Positions 1-7,486 of a stretch of DNA of 15,216 nt are shown piece by piece. The stretch's first letter is position 1; each line of letters begins with the position of its first letter. The DNA is taken from positions 1 through 15,216 of the forward strand of contig JAFGIA010000416.1 in NCBI GenBank assembly GCA_016929795.1. Direction: 5' to 3'. Position numbers and translations under genes: made by a program. The DNA comes from Anaerolineae bacterium. GTDB taxonomy: Bacteria; Chloroflexota; Anaerolineae; JAAYZQ01. Below the pieces are notes generated by a model. That model made no database searches and was not told the DNA's origin. It worked only from the letters and a program-made list of their open reading frames with translations.

Positions 1-473
<473 letters not shown>

Positions 474-477
474 GCGC

Positions 478-1242
478 TCACCCTCCCTTTCCCAGGTAGG
501 CTTCGATCACGCGTGGATTGCGCTGGATCTCGAGCGGTGTCCCCTCGGCGATCTTTTCTCCATAGTCGAGCACGGTCACCGTCTCCGAGATGCCCATCAC
601 CACGCGCATCTGGTGTTCGATGAGCAGGACCGTGATCCCCAGCTCGTCGCGCAGGTGGCGGATAAAGGCCATCAAGTCCTGGCTCTCCGACGGGTTCATG
701 CCGGCCGCCGGCTCGTCGAGCAGCAGCAGCCGCGGCTGGCTTGACAGCGCACGGCCGATCTCCAGCCGGCGCTGGTCGCCGTAGGGCAGGTTCTTGGACA
801 GCCAGTCGCCGCGGCCCGACAGGCCGATAAAGTCGAGCATCTTGAGCGCGTCCTGCACCGCCGTGGCTTCCTCTTTCTTGACCGCCGCGGTGCGCAAGAT
901 GGCGCCGAACAGGCCCGCGCGCAGGTGGGGGTGTTGGCCCACCAGCACATTCTCGATCACGGTCATGTTTGGAAAGAGGCGGATGTTCTGGTAGGTGCGC
1001 GCGATCCCCTCGCACGTGATGCTATCGGGCCGCATGCCGTCGATCGGCTCTCCTTCGAACTCGATCGTCCCTTCCTCGTGCTTGTAAAAGCCGGTGATGC
1101 AGTTAAAGAAGGTCGTTTTTCCCGCGCCATTGGGTCCGATGATGCTGTGGATCGAGCGTTCCTCGACCTCGACGTCAAAATTGCTGACGGCGGTCAGGCC
1201 GCCAAAGCGCTTGGTCACCCCTTTTGCATTGAGAATCGCCAT
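478..1242 (-). CDS. livG: Branched-chain amino acid-type ABC transporter ATP-binding protein LivG
   Basis: This is the second ATPase of the Liv-type importer, 254 aa, the usual family length. Walker A is GPNGAGKTT (36-44), the Q-loop glutamine is Q85 (ARTYQNIRLF), Walker B is LLLLDEP (172-178) followed by AAGMNP, and the H-loop histidine is H210 (LLIEHQM). The signature reads LPYGDQRR (152-159). LivG proteins usually replace LSGGQ with LPYGxQRR, and Asp in place of the common Gln at the variable position is a mild variant. The C-terminal GEKIAEGTPLEIQ stretch is typical of LivG. The start is an ATG with AGGAGGG 4 nt upstream. It follows livM with a 9-nt gap and is followed by livF 4 nt later, so livM-livG-livF are clearly one transcript. 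Confidence 0.97.
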   Translation of the reverse strand: MAILNAKGVTKRFGGLTAVSNFDVEVEERSIHSIIGPNGAGKTTFFNCITGFYKHEEGTIEFEGEPIDGMRPDSITCEGIARTYQNIRLFPNMTVIENVLVGQHPHLRAGLFGAILRTAAVKKEEATAVQDALKMLDFIGLSGRGDWLSKNLPYGDQRRLEIGRALSSQPRLLLLDEPAAGMNPSESQDLMAFIRHLRDELGITVLLIEHQMRVVMGISETVTVLDYGEKIAEGTPLEIQRNPRVIEAYLGKGG

Positions 1243-1251
1243 CGTGCCCTC

Positions 1252-2940
1252 CTACTCCCCTGCCCCGGATTCGGCCGCGGCGACGGCCCTCAGCCCCGGC
1301 TCCTCAGGCAATCCCACTGCCTCATCCCCATGCATCTCCAGCTTGCGCCGCGCCTCAGGCAGCAGGCCCTCAGGCCGGGCCAGCATCATGAGCACCAACG
1401 CGGCGCCGTACATCAGCATCCGGTACTCGGAAAACTCGCGCAGGATCTCGGGCAGCCCCACCAGGGCGAAGGCGCCCACCACCACGCCGGGGATGCTGCC
1501 GATGCCGCCGACAATGATCACACACAGCACGTTGATCGAGACCAGCAGGTGAAAGCTGTGGGGATAGATCGAGGTCAGCTTGCTGGCGAAAATCGCCCCG
1601 GCCAACCCGGAAAAGGCCGCGCCGGTGGCAAACGCCAGCAGCTTGGTGCGCACCAGGTTGATGCCCATCGCCTCGGCCACGTCTTCGTCTTCGCGCATGG
1701 CCATCCACGCCCGCCCCAGGCGCGAGTCCTTGACGCGCGTGGAGACAAAGAGGACGACGAGCACGCCGGCCAGGATCAGGTAGTAGAGCGTGCCCGGCGT
1801 GTCCAGGCTGCCCAGCGGCCCGATGGGCGCCTTGGGGATGAGGGTGATGCCGTTCGAGCCGCCGATGTAGGGCTTGAGCCAGTCGGACGTGGCGACGGTG
1901 CGGATGATCTCGCCGAATCCCAGGGTGACGATGGCCAGATAGTCGCCGCGCATGCCCAGCACCGGGATGCCCAGGATGACGCCCGCCAGCGTGGCGAACA
2001 GCACGGCGATCGGCAGTGCCGTCCAGAAGCTCATCTGGATGCCCGTCCACGCGATCTCGGGCGAGGTGAGGACGCCGACGGTGTAGGCGCCGATGGCAAA
2101 GAACGCCACGTAGCCCAGGTCGAGCAGCCCGGCAAAGCCGACGACGATGTTCAGCCCGAGGCCCATCAGCACGTACAGGCCGACGTTGTCGAGCACCTCC
2201 GCCGGATAGGTCCCGAGCAGGGGCAAGCCGAGCACGAGGGCGACGATCGCGATGCGCACCACCCAGTCCTTGGTGCGCTCCTGCGCCGGTGTCAGGCTGG
2301 CCAGGCGGGCCTGGACGCGTGTCTGCGACCCCTTCCAGAAGTAGCTGGCGCCGGCGAACACGACAAAAACCACCACGGCGGACAGGATCGATAGGCCACG
2401 CCCGGCAAAGAGCGCGCTCCCGAGGATCGAGACGATGGGGACGGCCCCGAGGCCGAGGATGATCGACTGCTGGTAGCGCGCTTTGAGCGACACGATCAGC
2501 CCGGTGGCCGCGCCGATCACGGCGCCGACCAGGAGCAGCACGACAGAGCCGACGAGGTGGCCCAACTGGAAGGTGAGCAGATCGTACAGATCGGGGGAGG
2601 CGTTGTAGAGCACCTGGCGCAGGTTGGCGACGCTGCCGAGTGCCACCAGCAGGACCAACACGGCGCTGGTGAGCACGCCCCCGACGGCACCACCGGCGAG
2701 CGCCCAGGCACGTGGGGCCTCAATCACCGGGCCCTCTATTCCGCTGCGGATCGCCAGGTAGCTGGCAAAGACGTACACGATGAGCAGCAGCGTGTGGCCC
2801 AGGGAGAGGACGTCCTGGATGATGGCGCGGTTGATCGAAGCCTCGACCATGCCGACGAGGGCCAGGAAGAGGGCGATGACACCCCCCAGGATGCCCATCC
2901 TCACGGCGGCCGACCAGTTGAAACGCGTTTCTTGGTTCAT
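1252..2940 (-). CDS. livM: Branched-chain amino acid-type ABC transporter permease LivM with long N-terminal membrane extension
   Basis: This is an integral membrane permease that should pair with LivH to form the import channel. The conserved BPD_transp_2 core begins near residue 252 (NVGLYVLMGLGLNIVVGFAG), continues through GMRGDYLAIVTLGFGEIIR (329-347) and the coupling-helix region SRLGRAWMAMREDEDVAEAMGIN (406-428), and ends in a charged cytoplasmic tail (about 525-562). At 562 aa it is much longer than typical LivM proteins of about 300-425 aa. The extra 250 residues at the N-terminus carry about six hydrophobic segments (roughly 13-33, 43-64, 80-103, 124-150, 158-178 and 183-201) and then a soluble linker (202-225). 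The start ATG has GGAGG about 7 nt upstream. It lies 12 nt after livH and 9 nt before livG. Confidence 0.93.
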   Translation of the reverse strand: MNQETRFNWSAAVRMGILGGVIALFLALVGMVEASINRAIIQDVLSLGHTLLLIVYVFASYLAIRSGIEGPVIEAPRAWALAGGAVGGVLTSAVLVLLVALGSVANLRQVLYNASPDLYDLLTFQLGHLVGSVVLLLVGAVIGAATGLIVSLKARYQQSIILGLGAVPIVSILGSALFAGRGLSILSAVVVFVVFAGASYFWKGSQTRVQARLASLTPAQERTKDWVVRIAIVALVLGLPLLGTYPAEVLDNVGLYVLMGLGLNIVVGFAGLLDLGYVAFFAIGAYTVGVLTSPEIAWTGIQMSFWTALPIAVLFATLAGVILGIPVLGMRGDYLAIVTLGFGEIIRTVATSDWLKPYIGGSNGITLIPKAPIGPLGSLDTPGTLYYLILAGVLVVLFVSTRVKDSRLGRAWMAMREDEDVAEAMGINLVRTKLLAFATGAAFSGLAGAIFASKLTSIYPHSFHLLVSINVLCVIIVGGIGSIPGVVVGAFALVGLPEILREFSEYRMLMYGAALVLMMLARPEGLLPEARRKLEMHGDEAVGLPEEPGLRAVAAAESGAGE

Positions 2941-2952
2941 GATCCGCCTCCC

Positions 2953-4014
2953 CTATGCCTTTGTGGCGGCCAGGCGCTCGCCCAGGATGCCTGTCGGCCG
3001 GAAGATGAGCACGAACACCAACAGCACGAACGCCAGCGCGTCCTTGAGCTGGTAGGGTGCCGGGATGTTCAGCCCGTCGAGCACCAGGTTGGGAAAGAGC
3101 GACTCGGCGATGCCAAGGAAGATGCCGCCGAGGGCCGCGCCGACCACGTTGCCGATCCCGCCCAGCACGGCGGCGGTGAACGCCTTCAAGCCGGGGATAA
3201 AGCCCATCATAAAGGCTACCTGGCTGAACATGAGCACATAGAGCACCCCGGCCGCACCGGCCAGGGCCCCGCCGACGAGGAAGGTGATGACAATGATCTG
3301 GTCGACGTCGATGCCCATCAACGCCGCCGTGTCCTTGTCCTCCGACACGGCCTGCATCGCCTTGCCCACCTTGGTGCGCTGCACAAAGATGTAGAGCCCC
3401 AGGAGCATGATCATCGCCGACACGATGACGACAATGCGGATGTTGAGGATGCTAAAGTCGGTGCCCGGCACCGTCCAGGAGCCTGTGATGATCGATGGAT
3501 AGCTCTTGATGCCGGAACCGAAGAGCCCGCGGAAGGTGTATTGCAGGAAAAAGGATGCGCCGATGGCCGTGATCAGGGGCACCAGGCGGGGGGCACGGCG
3601 GAGCGGCCGGTACGCAATCCGTTCCAGGAGCACGGCGATCGCCGTCGACACGATCATGGCGATGAGCAGGATGATCAGCAGCGACAGGATCGGCTGCGCG
3701 TCGAGAAAGCCTGATTGGTCAAAGGCGGTGGCCACAAAGTAGGCGACGAAAGGACCGCTCATAAAGACTTCGCCGTGGGCAAAGTTGATCATGCGCAGGA
3801 CACCGTACACGAGCGTGTAGCCGAGGGCGATCAGAGCATAGATGCTGCCCTGGGCCAGGCCGATCACGGTCAGGTTCGCCCAGTCGGCCCCCGTGTACTT
3901 GCCGGTCAGCAGCGTACGGATGATGCCGTACACGATCACAGCCAGGATCGCGAGGCCGATGAGCCACATTATCACGTCTGTCAACGACAGCCGTCTGGTC
4001 AGACGATGTAGCAT
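2953..4014 (-). CDS. livH: Branched-chain amino acid-type ABC transporter permease LivH
   Basis: This is the other inner-membrane permease of the Liv-type importer, 353 aa against about 300 for most LivH. The family hallmarks are present: NLTVIGLAQGSIYALIALGY (47-66), VLRMINFAHGEVFMSG (72-87), ERIAYRPLRRAPRLVPLITA (131-150) and the coupling-helix region TKVGKAMQAVSEDKDTAALMGID (214-236). The C-terminal FRPTGILGERLA (338-349) is also typical. About 45 additional N-terminal residues add one hydrophobic helix (13-35) before the canonical first helix. The start is an ATG preceded by AGGAG about 8 nt upstream. It is separated from the upstream binding-protein gene by a 192-nt hairpin-rich gap and from livM by 12 nt. 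Confidence 0.95.
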   Translation of the reverse strand: MLHRLTRRLSLTDVIMWLIGLAILAVIVYGIIRTLLTGKYTGADWANLTVIGLAQGSIYALIALGYTLVYGVLRMINFAHGEVFMSGPFVAYFVATAFDQSGFLDAQPILSLLIILLIAMIVSTAIAVLLERIAYRPLRRAPRLVPLITAIGASFFLQYTFRGLFGSGIKSYPSIITGSWTVPGTDFSILNIRIVVIVSAMIMLLGLYIFVQRTKVGKAMQAVSEDKDTAALMGIDVDQIIVITFLVGGALAGAAGVLYVLMFSQVAFMMGFIPGLKAFTAAVLGGIGNVVGAALGGIFLGIAESLFPNLVLDGLNIPAPYQLKDALAFVLLVFVLIFRPTGILGERLAATKA

Positions 4015-4047
4015 GTGGGGTCTCCTCTTCCAATACCCAATTCATAG

Positions 4048-4195
4048 GCAGGGGCGAGCACGGAGGCCCGCCCCTGCATGCCGTTCACTTGCTCAGACCA
4101 GCGTGGTCTGCCACTTGTCACCAGTCGGCCTGGGCCTATCCTTTCAAACGGGGCTCAAGCCCCCGTTCTCCGGGGGCGGGAGCTTGTTTGAAAGG
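4048..4195. repeat. Three hairpin-forming inverted repeats between the binding-protein gene and livH
   Basis: The 192-nt gap 4015-4206 contains three perfect inverted repeats. In transcription order they are: 10-bp arms 4186-4195 and 4140-4149 (CCTTTCAAAC with its complement), which enclose a further 7-bp GC stem 4159-4165/4171-4177; a 7-bp stem with a 3-nt loop, 4094-4100/4104-4110 (CAGACCA GCG TGGTCTG); and 9-bp arms 4048-4056/4069-4077 (GCAGGGGCG with its complement). None is followed by a T-tract on the minus strand, so they are not canonical Rho-independent terminators. Structures just after a binding-protein gene commonly stabilise its mRNA segment or reduce read-through into permease genes. 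That role is inferred here. Confidence 0.75.
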
Positions 4196-4206
4196 CCTTG
4201 GAGCCG

Positions 4207-5439
4207 CTAGGGCCATACCTTGCACGGGTTGCAGTCGGCGCCGCTGCCCGGGTTCCAGGTGTTGGCATTCACTGCCTCGTACACAGCGATCTTGGGATCG
4301 GCGCAGTCGCCATACTCGCTGCACGTCAGGCTGCCGGTCAGTCCCGCATACTCCTTGGTGGCGAACAGCTCGTCGCGCAGTGCCTTGCGGCCGATGTGCA
4401 GCACGTCGCCATCCTGCACGGCCACCTTTTCGATGGCGGCAAAGATCAGGCCGGCCGCGTCGTAGGCGTGGGCGTGGAATGGGGCGATGGGCGGCTCGCC
4501 ATACTTGGCCTGGTGGCGGGTGAGAAAGTCCTGGTAGCCGGAGCCAAAGGCGCCAAAGTCGGGGCTGGACCAGTAAAAGCCCATCACCGCGTCGCCGGCG
4601 GCATCCAGGTAGTCAGGCGAGAACATGCCGTCGGCGCCCATCAGCGGGATCCCTTCCAAGCCAGGCGTTTGCCGGGCCTGGCTGGTGATTTGCCCGCCGG
4701 CCGCGATAAAGATCGGGTAGTAGATAAACTCGGGGCCGGTGGCCGCGATGCGGCTGAGCATCGAGCCCATCTCGGTGGCCGTTGGCTCGGTGGCTTCCTG
4801 GGCCACGATCGTGCCGCCCAGCTCCTGGAACCGCTCGGCCATCACTTGCTGAAGCTGGTCGGCATAGATGCTGCCGTCGTGGATCGTGGCCGCTTTCTTC
4901 ACACCCAGGTACTCCCACGCAAAGTCGGCCGCCGCGGCACCCTGCACCAGGTCGTTGTGCGCCGTGCGCAGGTAGCAGTTATAGTCCGCCGGCCGGGCGG
5001 GGTCGGTCAGGTCGGGGGCCGTGTTCGACGGCGAGATCATGGGGATGTGGGCGCCGCAGATGACCGGGATGGCGGCGCGGGCCGCGCTGGAGCAGTTGGT
5101 GCCAATGACGCCCACGATCTGGGTGTCGGCGGCCACCTTGGTGGCCGCGGTCTGGCCGCCCTCCGCGCTGCACAGCGAGTCCTCGCCCAGGATCTCGATC
5201 TTGTGGCCCAGGATCTCGCCCTTGTCCTCGGCCGCCATTTCGACGCCGCGGGCCGTGTCGGTGCCCAACGACTCGTCGGCGCCCGAGATCACAAACATGT
5301 AGGCGATGCGGATCGGATCGCCCGCTTCGACCGTGACGCAGCCCCACTCATCCTCACACTCGAACTTGGTGCCGCCACAGGCAGCGAGCGCGGTCGCCAG
5401 CATCACCAGAACGATTAGAAGCCCAAACGCTTTCTTCAT
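4207..5439 (-). CDS. ABC transporter substrate-binding lipoprotein, Liv/LIVBP type (Peripla_BP_6)
   Basis: This is the extracytoplasmic solute receptor of the adjacent liv transporter, 410 aa. The N-terminus MKKAFGLLIVLVMLATALAAC is a lipoprotein signal with lipobox LAAC, and Cys21 is the predicted lipid anchor. The mature protein has the LIVBP-like fold signals: IRIAYMFVISG (43-53), GVIGTNCSSAARAAIPV (110-126), and SPSNTAPDLT (136-145), which matches the ligand-pocket SPSxTxP motif of the family. Ten further cysteines (28, 34, 90, 116, 128, 155, 373, 379, 403, 406) are unusual for the family and suggest disulfides. Family members bind branched-chain amino acids but also aromatic acids, other carboxylates and amides, so the ligand is not settled. 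The ATG has AGGAG 6 nt upstream. The gene has a strong promoter and heads the liv operon. Confidence 0.94.
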   Translation of the reverse strand: MKKAFGLLIVLVMLATALAACGGTKFECEDEWGCVTVEAGDPIRIAYMFVISGADESLGTDTARGVEMAAEDKGEILGHKIEILGEDSLCSAEGGQTAATKVAADTQIVGVIGTNCSSAARAAIPVICGAHIPMISPSNTAPDLTDPARPADYNCYLRTAHNDLVQGAAAADFAWEYLGVKKAATIHDGSIYADQLQQVMAERFQELGGTIVAQEATEPTATEMGSMLSRIAATGPEFIYYPIFIAAGGQITSQARQTPGLEGIPLMGADGMFSPDYLDAAGDAVMGFYWSSPDFGAFGSGYQDFLTRHQAKYGEPPIAPFHAHAYDAAGLIFAAIEKVAVQDGDVLHIGRKALRDELFATKEYAGLTGSLTCSEYGDCADPKIAVYEAVNANTWNPGSGADCNPCKVWP

Positions 5440-5544
5440 TTGAATCTCCTCCCTTGATTCTTAGCTTTTCTGCATGCAAGAAAACAGGCCCACACTCCTC
5501 GTCTTCTTCTCGACCACCTCCTTTCCACCCCCAGAAAGCACGAT

Positions 5545-5566
5545 GGCCAAAAAACCGCGATTGGCC
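5545..5566. other. Small inverted repeat in the liv leader
   Basis: GGCCAA (5545-5550) and TTGGCC (5561-5566) form a perfect 6-bp stem with a 10-nt loop, about 15-35 nt downstream of the expected transcription start of the liv operon. There is no T-tract directly after it on the minus strand. It could be a 5' stabilising hairpin or an operator half-site pair. No function can be assigned from sequence alone. Confidence 0.4.
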
Positions 5567-5588
5567 TTCTACAAGTACAACGCCGAAA

Positions 5589-5617
5589 ATTATAGTTCAG
5601 ACTCGGATATTTGTCAA
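5589..5617 (-). promoter_or_regulatory. Consensus sigma-70 promoter of the liv operon
   Basis: On the minus strand the -35 box is TTGACA (5612-5617), the spacer is exactly 17 nt, and the -10 box is TATAAT (5589-5594). Both hexamers are perfect consensus matches in an otherwise GC-rich genome. The expected start is near 5582, giving a leader of about 140 nt before the binding-protein ATG. The -35 box begins 26 nt past the stop of the acyl-CoA ligase gene, so the liv operon can be transcribed independently of it. The context CACTTGACAA is identical to that of the ligase promoter. Confidence 0.9.
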
Positions 5618-5642
5618 GTGACCCTGATCAAGCACAGGTGCG

Positions 5643-7364
5643 TCACTCGGCCGCCTTTTTCAGATCCTCCTCCACCAGCACGCGGCGCAGGATCTTGCCC
5701 ACCATCGTCTTGGGCAGCTCGGTGCGGAACTCGACAAATTTCGGCACCTTGTAGCCGGCCATGTTGGCCCGGCAGTACTCGATGATCTCTTCCTCCGTCG
5801 CCGTCTCGCCCGGCTTGAGCACCACGTACGCCTTGACCCGCTCACCCTTTTCTTTGCCCATCGGGATGCCGGCCGCGGCCACCTCCAGCACCTTCGGATG
5901 TTCGTACAGCACGTCCTCGATCTCGCGCGGATAGATGTTGAACCCGCCCGCACCCAGGATCATGTCCTTCTTCCGGTCGACGATCTGGAAGAATCCGTCG
6001 GCGTCCATGCGGGCGATGTCGCCTGTGTGCAGCCACCCGCCGCGCAGCGAGTTCGCCGTCTCGGTGGGCATGTTCCAGTAGCCCTTCATCACCTGCGGGC
6101 CACGGATGCACAGCTCGCCGATCTCGCCGGCCGGCATATCCTCCTCGCCCGTCTCCAGGTCGCGGATGGTCGACTCGGTGTCGGCGATGGGGACACCGAT
6201 CCAGCTTCCCTCTTTGCGCTTGCCATAGATCGGGTTGACGTGGGTCACCGGCGTTGCCTCGCTCAGGCCATAGCCTTCCACCAGCTTGGCGCCGGTGAGC
6301 TGCTCAAAGCTCTGCTGCACCTCGGGCGGCAGCCCGGCGGCGCCGCTGACGCACGCCCGGATGGAGGCCATGTTGTACTTGGGGGTATCGGGATGGTTGT
6401 TGACGGCCACGTACATGGCCGGCACGCCCGGGAAGAGGGTCGGCTGGTGCTTGTCCACCGATTTCAGGACGTGATCCATCACCCGCGGGTTGGGGATGAG
6501 GATCATGGTGCCGGCCAGATACACCGTCTGGTTCATGCACACGGTCATGGCATAGCTGTGGTAGAGGGGCAGTGCGGTCATGGTCACTTCCTGGCCCTCG
6601 CGCGAGTCGTACATCCACCAGCGCACCTGGAGGGCGTTCGCCACCAGGTTGCTGTGTGTAAGCTGCGCGCCCTTGGACACGCCGGTGGTGCCGCCCGTGT
6701 ACATCAGCACGCCCGTATCTTCCGGCGTGACCTCCACCGACCTGGGCTCGGCCGGGGCCTGGGCCAGCAGATCCTGGAACCAGTAGGTGTGGGCGTCGCC
6801 CGAAATATCCTGGAAATGCCCCTCTTTCTTTTCCTTGGCGACGGTAAAGAGGAATTTCAGCAGGCCGGGGAAATACTCTTTGACGTTGGTCACGATCACG
6901 TGCTCGAGATCGGTCTCGGCGCGCACCTGCTTCACGGCCGGGTAGGTCAGGCTCAGGGTCACGGCCACCTTGGCGCCCGAGTCTTTGAACTGGTGCCTGA
7001 TCTCGCGCGGCACGTACACGGGGTTGGTCGGCACGATGATGGCGCCGGCCATCGACGCGCCATAATACGCGATCGGGAATTGGGGGCAGTTGGGCAGGTG
7101 AACGGCCACCCGATCGCCCTTTTTCACCCCCAACCCCTGGAGGGCCGCCGCGAACCGTTTCGACAGCTCCAGCAGGCGCCGGTACGACATGCTCGCGTCC
7201 ATCAGGCGGTTGCCCAACGGCTCTACGACGTTGCCATATACCAGGGCCGGCCGGTCCGGGTACTTTTGCGCCGAGTCGATGAGAAACTGGTGGATCGGCA
7301 CGGCGGGGTAGTCGATCGTGGTCGGTACCCCTTGATCATACTCTTTCAGCCACGGTTTCTCCAT
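5643..7364 (-). CDS. AMP-forming acyl-CoA ligase (long-chain fatty acid-CoA ligase/FadD-like)
   Basis: This ANL-superfamily enzyme activates a carboxylic acid to an acyl-adenylate and then to acyl-CoA, 573 aa. Numbered from MEKPWLKEYDQ, the motifs are the phosphate-binding loop YTGGTTGVSKG (222-232), GYGLSE (364-369), HTGD (446-449), the hinge region DRKKDMILGAGGFNIYPREIE (from about 463), and the catalytic lysine K557 in MVGKILRR. All are intact. An in-frame ATG 75 nt upstream (7437-7439) is rejected: it overlaps the -10 box of the promoter, so it would not be in the mRNA, and it adds an Arg/Lys-rich stretch. The chosen ATG has a purine run with repeated AGGAGG 4 nt upstream. Chain length and exact substrate cannot be told from sequence. 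Ligases of this type often neighbour liv transporters. Confidence 0.92.
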   Translation of the reverse strand: MEKPWLKEYDQGVPTTIDYPAVPIHQFLIDSAQKYPDRPALVYGNVVEPLGNRLMDASMSYRRLLELSKRFAAALQGLGVKKGDRVAVHLPNCPQFPIAYYGASMAGAIIVPTNPVYVPREIRHQFKDSGAKVAVTLSLTYPAVKQVRAETDLEHVIVTNVKEYFPGLLKFLFTVAKEKKEGHFQDISGDAHTYWFQDLLAQAPAEPRSVEVTPEDTGVLMYTGGTTGVSKGAQLTHSNLVANALQVRWWMYDSREGQEVTMTALPLYHSYAMTVCMNQTVYLAGTMILIPNPRVMDHVLKSVDKHQPTLFPGVPAMYVAVNNHPDTPKYNMASIRACVSGAAGLPPEVQQSFEQLTGAKLVEGYGLSEATPVTHVNPIYGKRKEGSWIGVPIADTESTIRDLETGEEDMPAGEIGELCIRGPQVMKGYWNMPTETANSLRGGWLHTGDIARMDADGFFQIVDRKKDMILGAGGFNIYPREIEDVLYEHPKVLEVAAAGIPMGKEKGERVKAYVVLKPGETATEEEIIEYCRANMAGYKVPKFVEFRTELPKTMVGKILRRVLVEEDLKKAAE

Positions 7365-7368
7365 CTTG

Positions 7369-7384
7369 CTCCTCCTCCTCCTTC
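7369..7384 (-). promoter_or_regulatory. Extended Shine-Dalgarno site fixing the acyl-CoA ligase start
   Basis: On the minus strand a 16-nt purine run, GAAGGAGGAGGAGGAG, ends 4 nt before the ATG at 7362-7364. It offers several overlapping anti-Shine-Dalgarno registers (spacers of about 4, 7 and 10 nt). No comparable site precedes the upstream in-frame ATG at 7437-7439. Confidence 0.8.
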
Positions 7385-7438
7385 GAACCTTGCTACTTAC
7401 TGCTCGCCATTTGTGCACGTTTTTACGGGGACGATGCA

Positions 7439-7467
7439 AGTATACAAAAGAGTTCCAGAATTGTCAA
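7439..7467 (-). promoter_or_regulatory. Sigma-70 promoter of the acyl-CoA ligase gene
   Basis: On the minus strand the -35 box is TTGACA (7462-7467), the spacer is 17 nt, and the -10 box is TATACT (7439-7444, five of six consensus bases). The start is expected near 7432, giving a leader of about 70 nt. It sits only about 20 nt beyond the stop of the MBL-fold gene. The octamer CATTTGTG occurs as a direct repeat on either side of it (plus strand 7408-7415 and 7473-7480), which could be an operator pair. Confidence 0.85.
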
Positions 7468-7486
7468 GTGTGCATTTGTGAAGATT

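Noticed and set aside
925..3714. Long plus-strand open frames (489 and 385 codons) opposite livG, livM and livH
   Set aside because: They are antisense shadows of convincing liv genes. Their composition is hydrophilic and low-complexity and no motif is recognisable.
4140..4195. Rho-independent terminator after the binding-protein gene
   Set aside because: The stem is strong, but the minus-strand sequence beyond it is GC-rich with no T-tract, and the permease genes that follow must be expressed. It is kept as a structured element only.
5436..5528. A 30-codon minus-strand frame in the liv leader that ends by ATGA overlap with the binding-protein start
   Set aside because: It starts at a GTG with no Shine-Dalgarno and is Arg-rich because it reads through purine-rich ribosome-binding sequence. 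It has no run of Leu, Ile or Val codons as expected for an attenuator peptide.
5898..7481. A 527-codon plus-strand frame opposite the acyl-CoA ligase, and a 668-codon frame (9096-11102) opposite the aminotransferase, pyrophosphatase and bacterioferritin genes
   Set aside because: The opposite strand carries intact enzymes with catalytic motifs. These frames show only shadow-like His/Arg/Asp/Gly-rich sequence.
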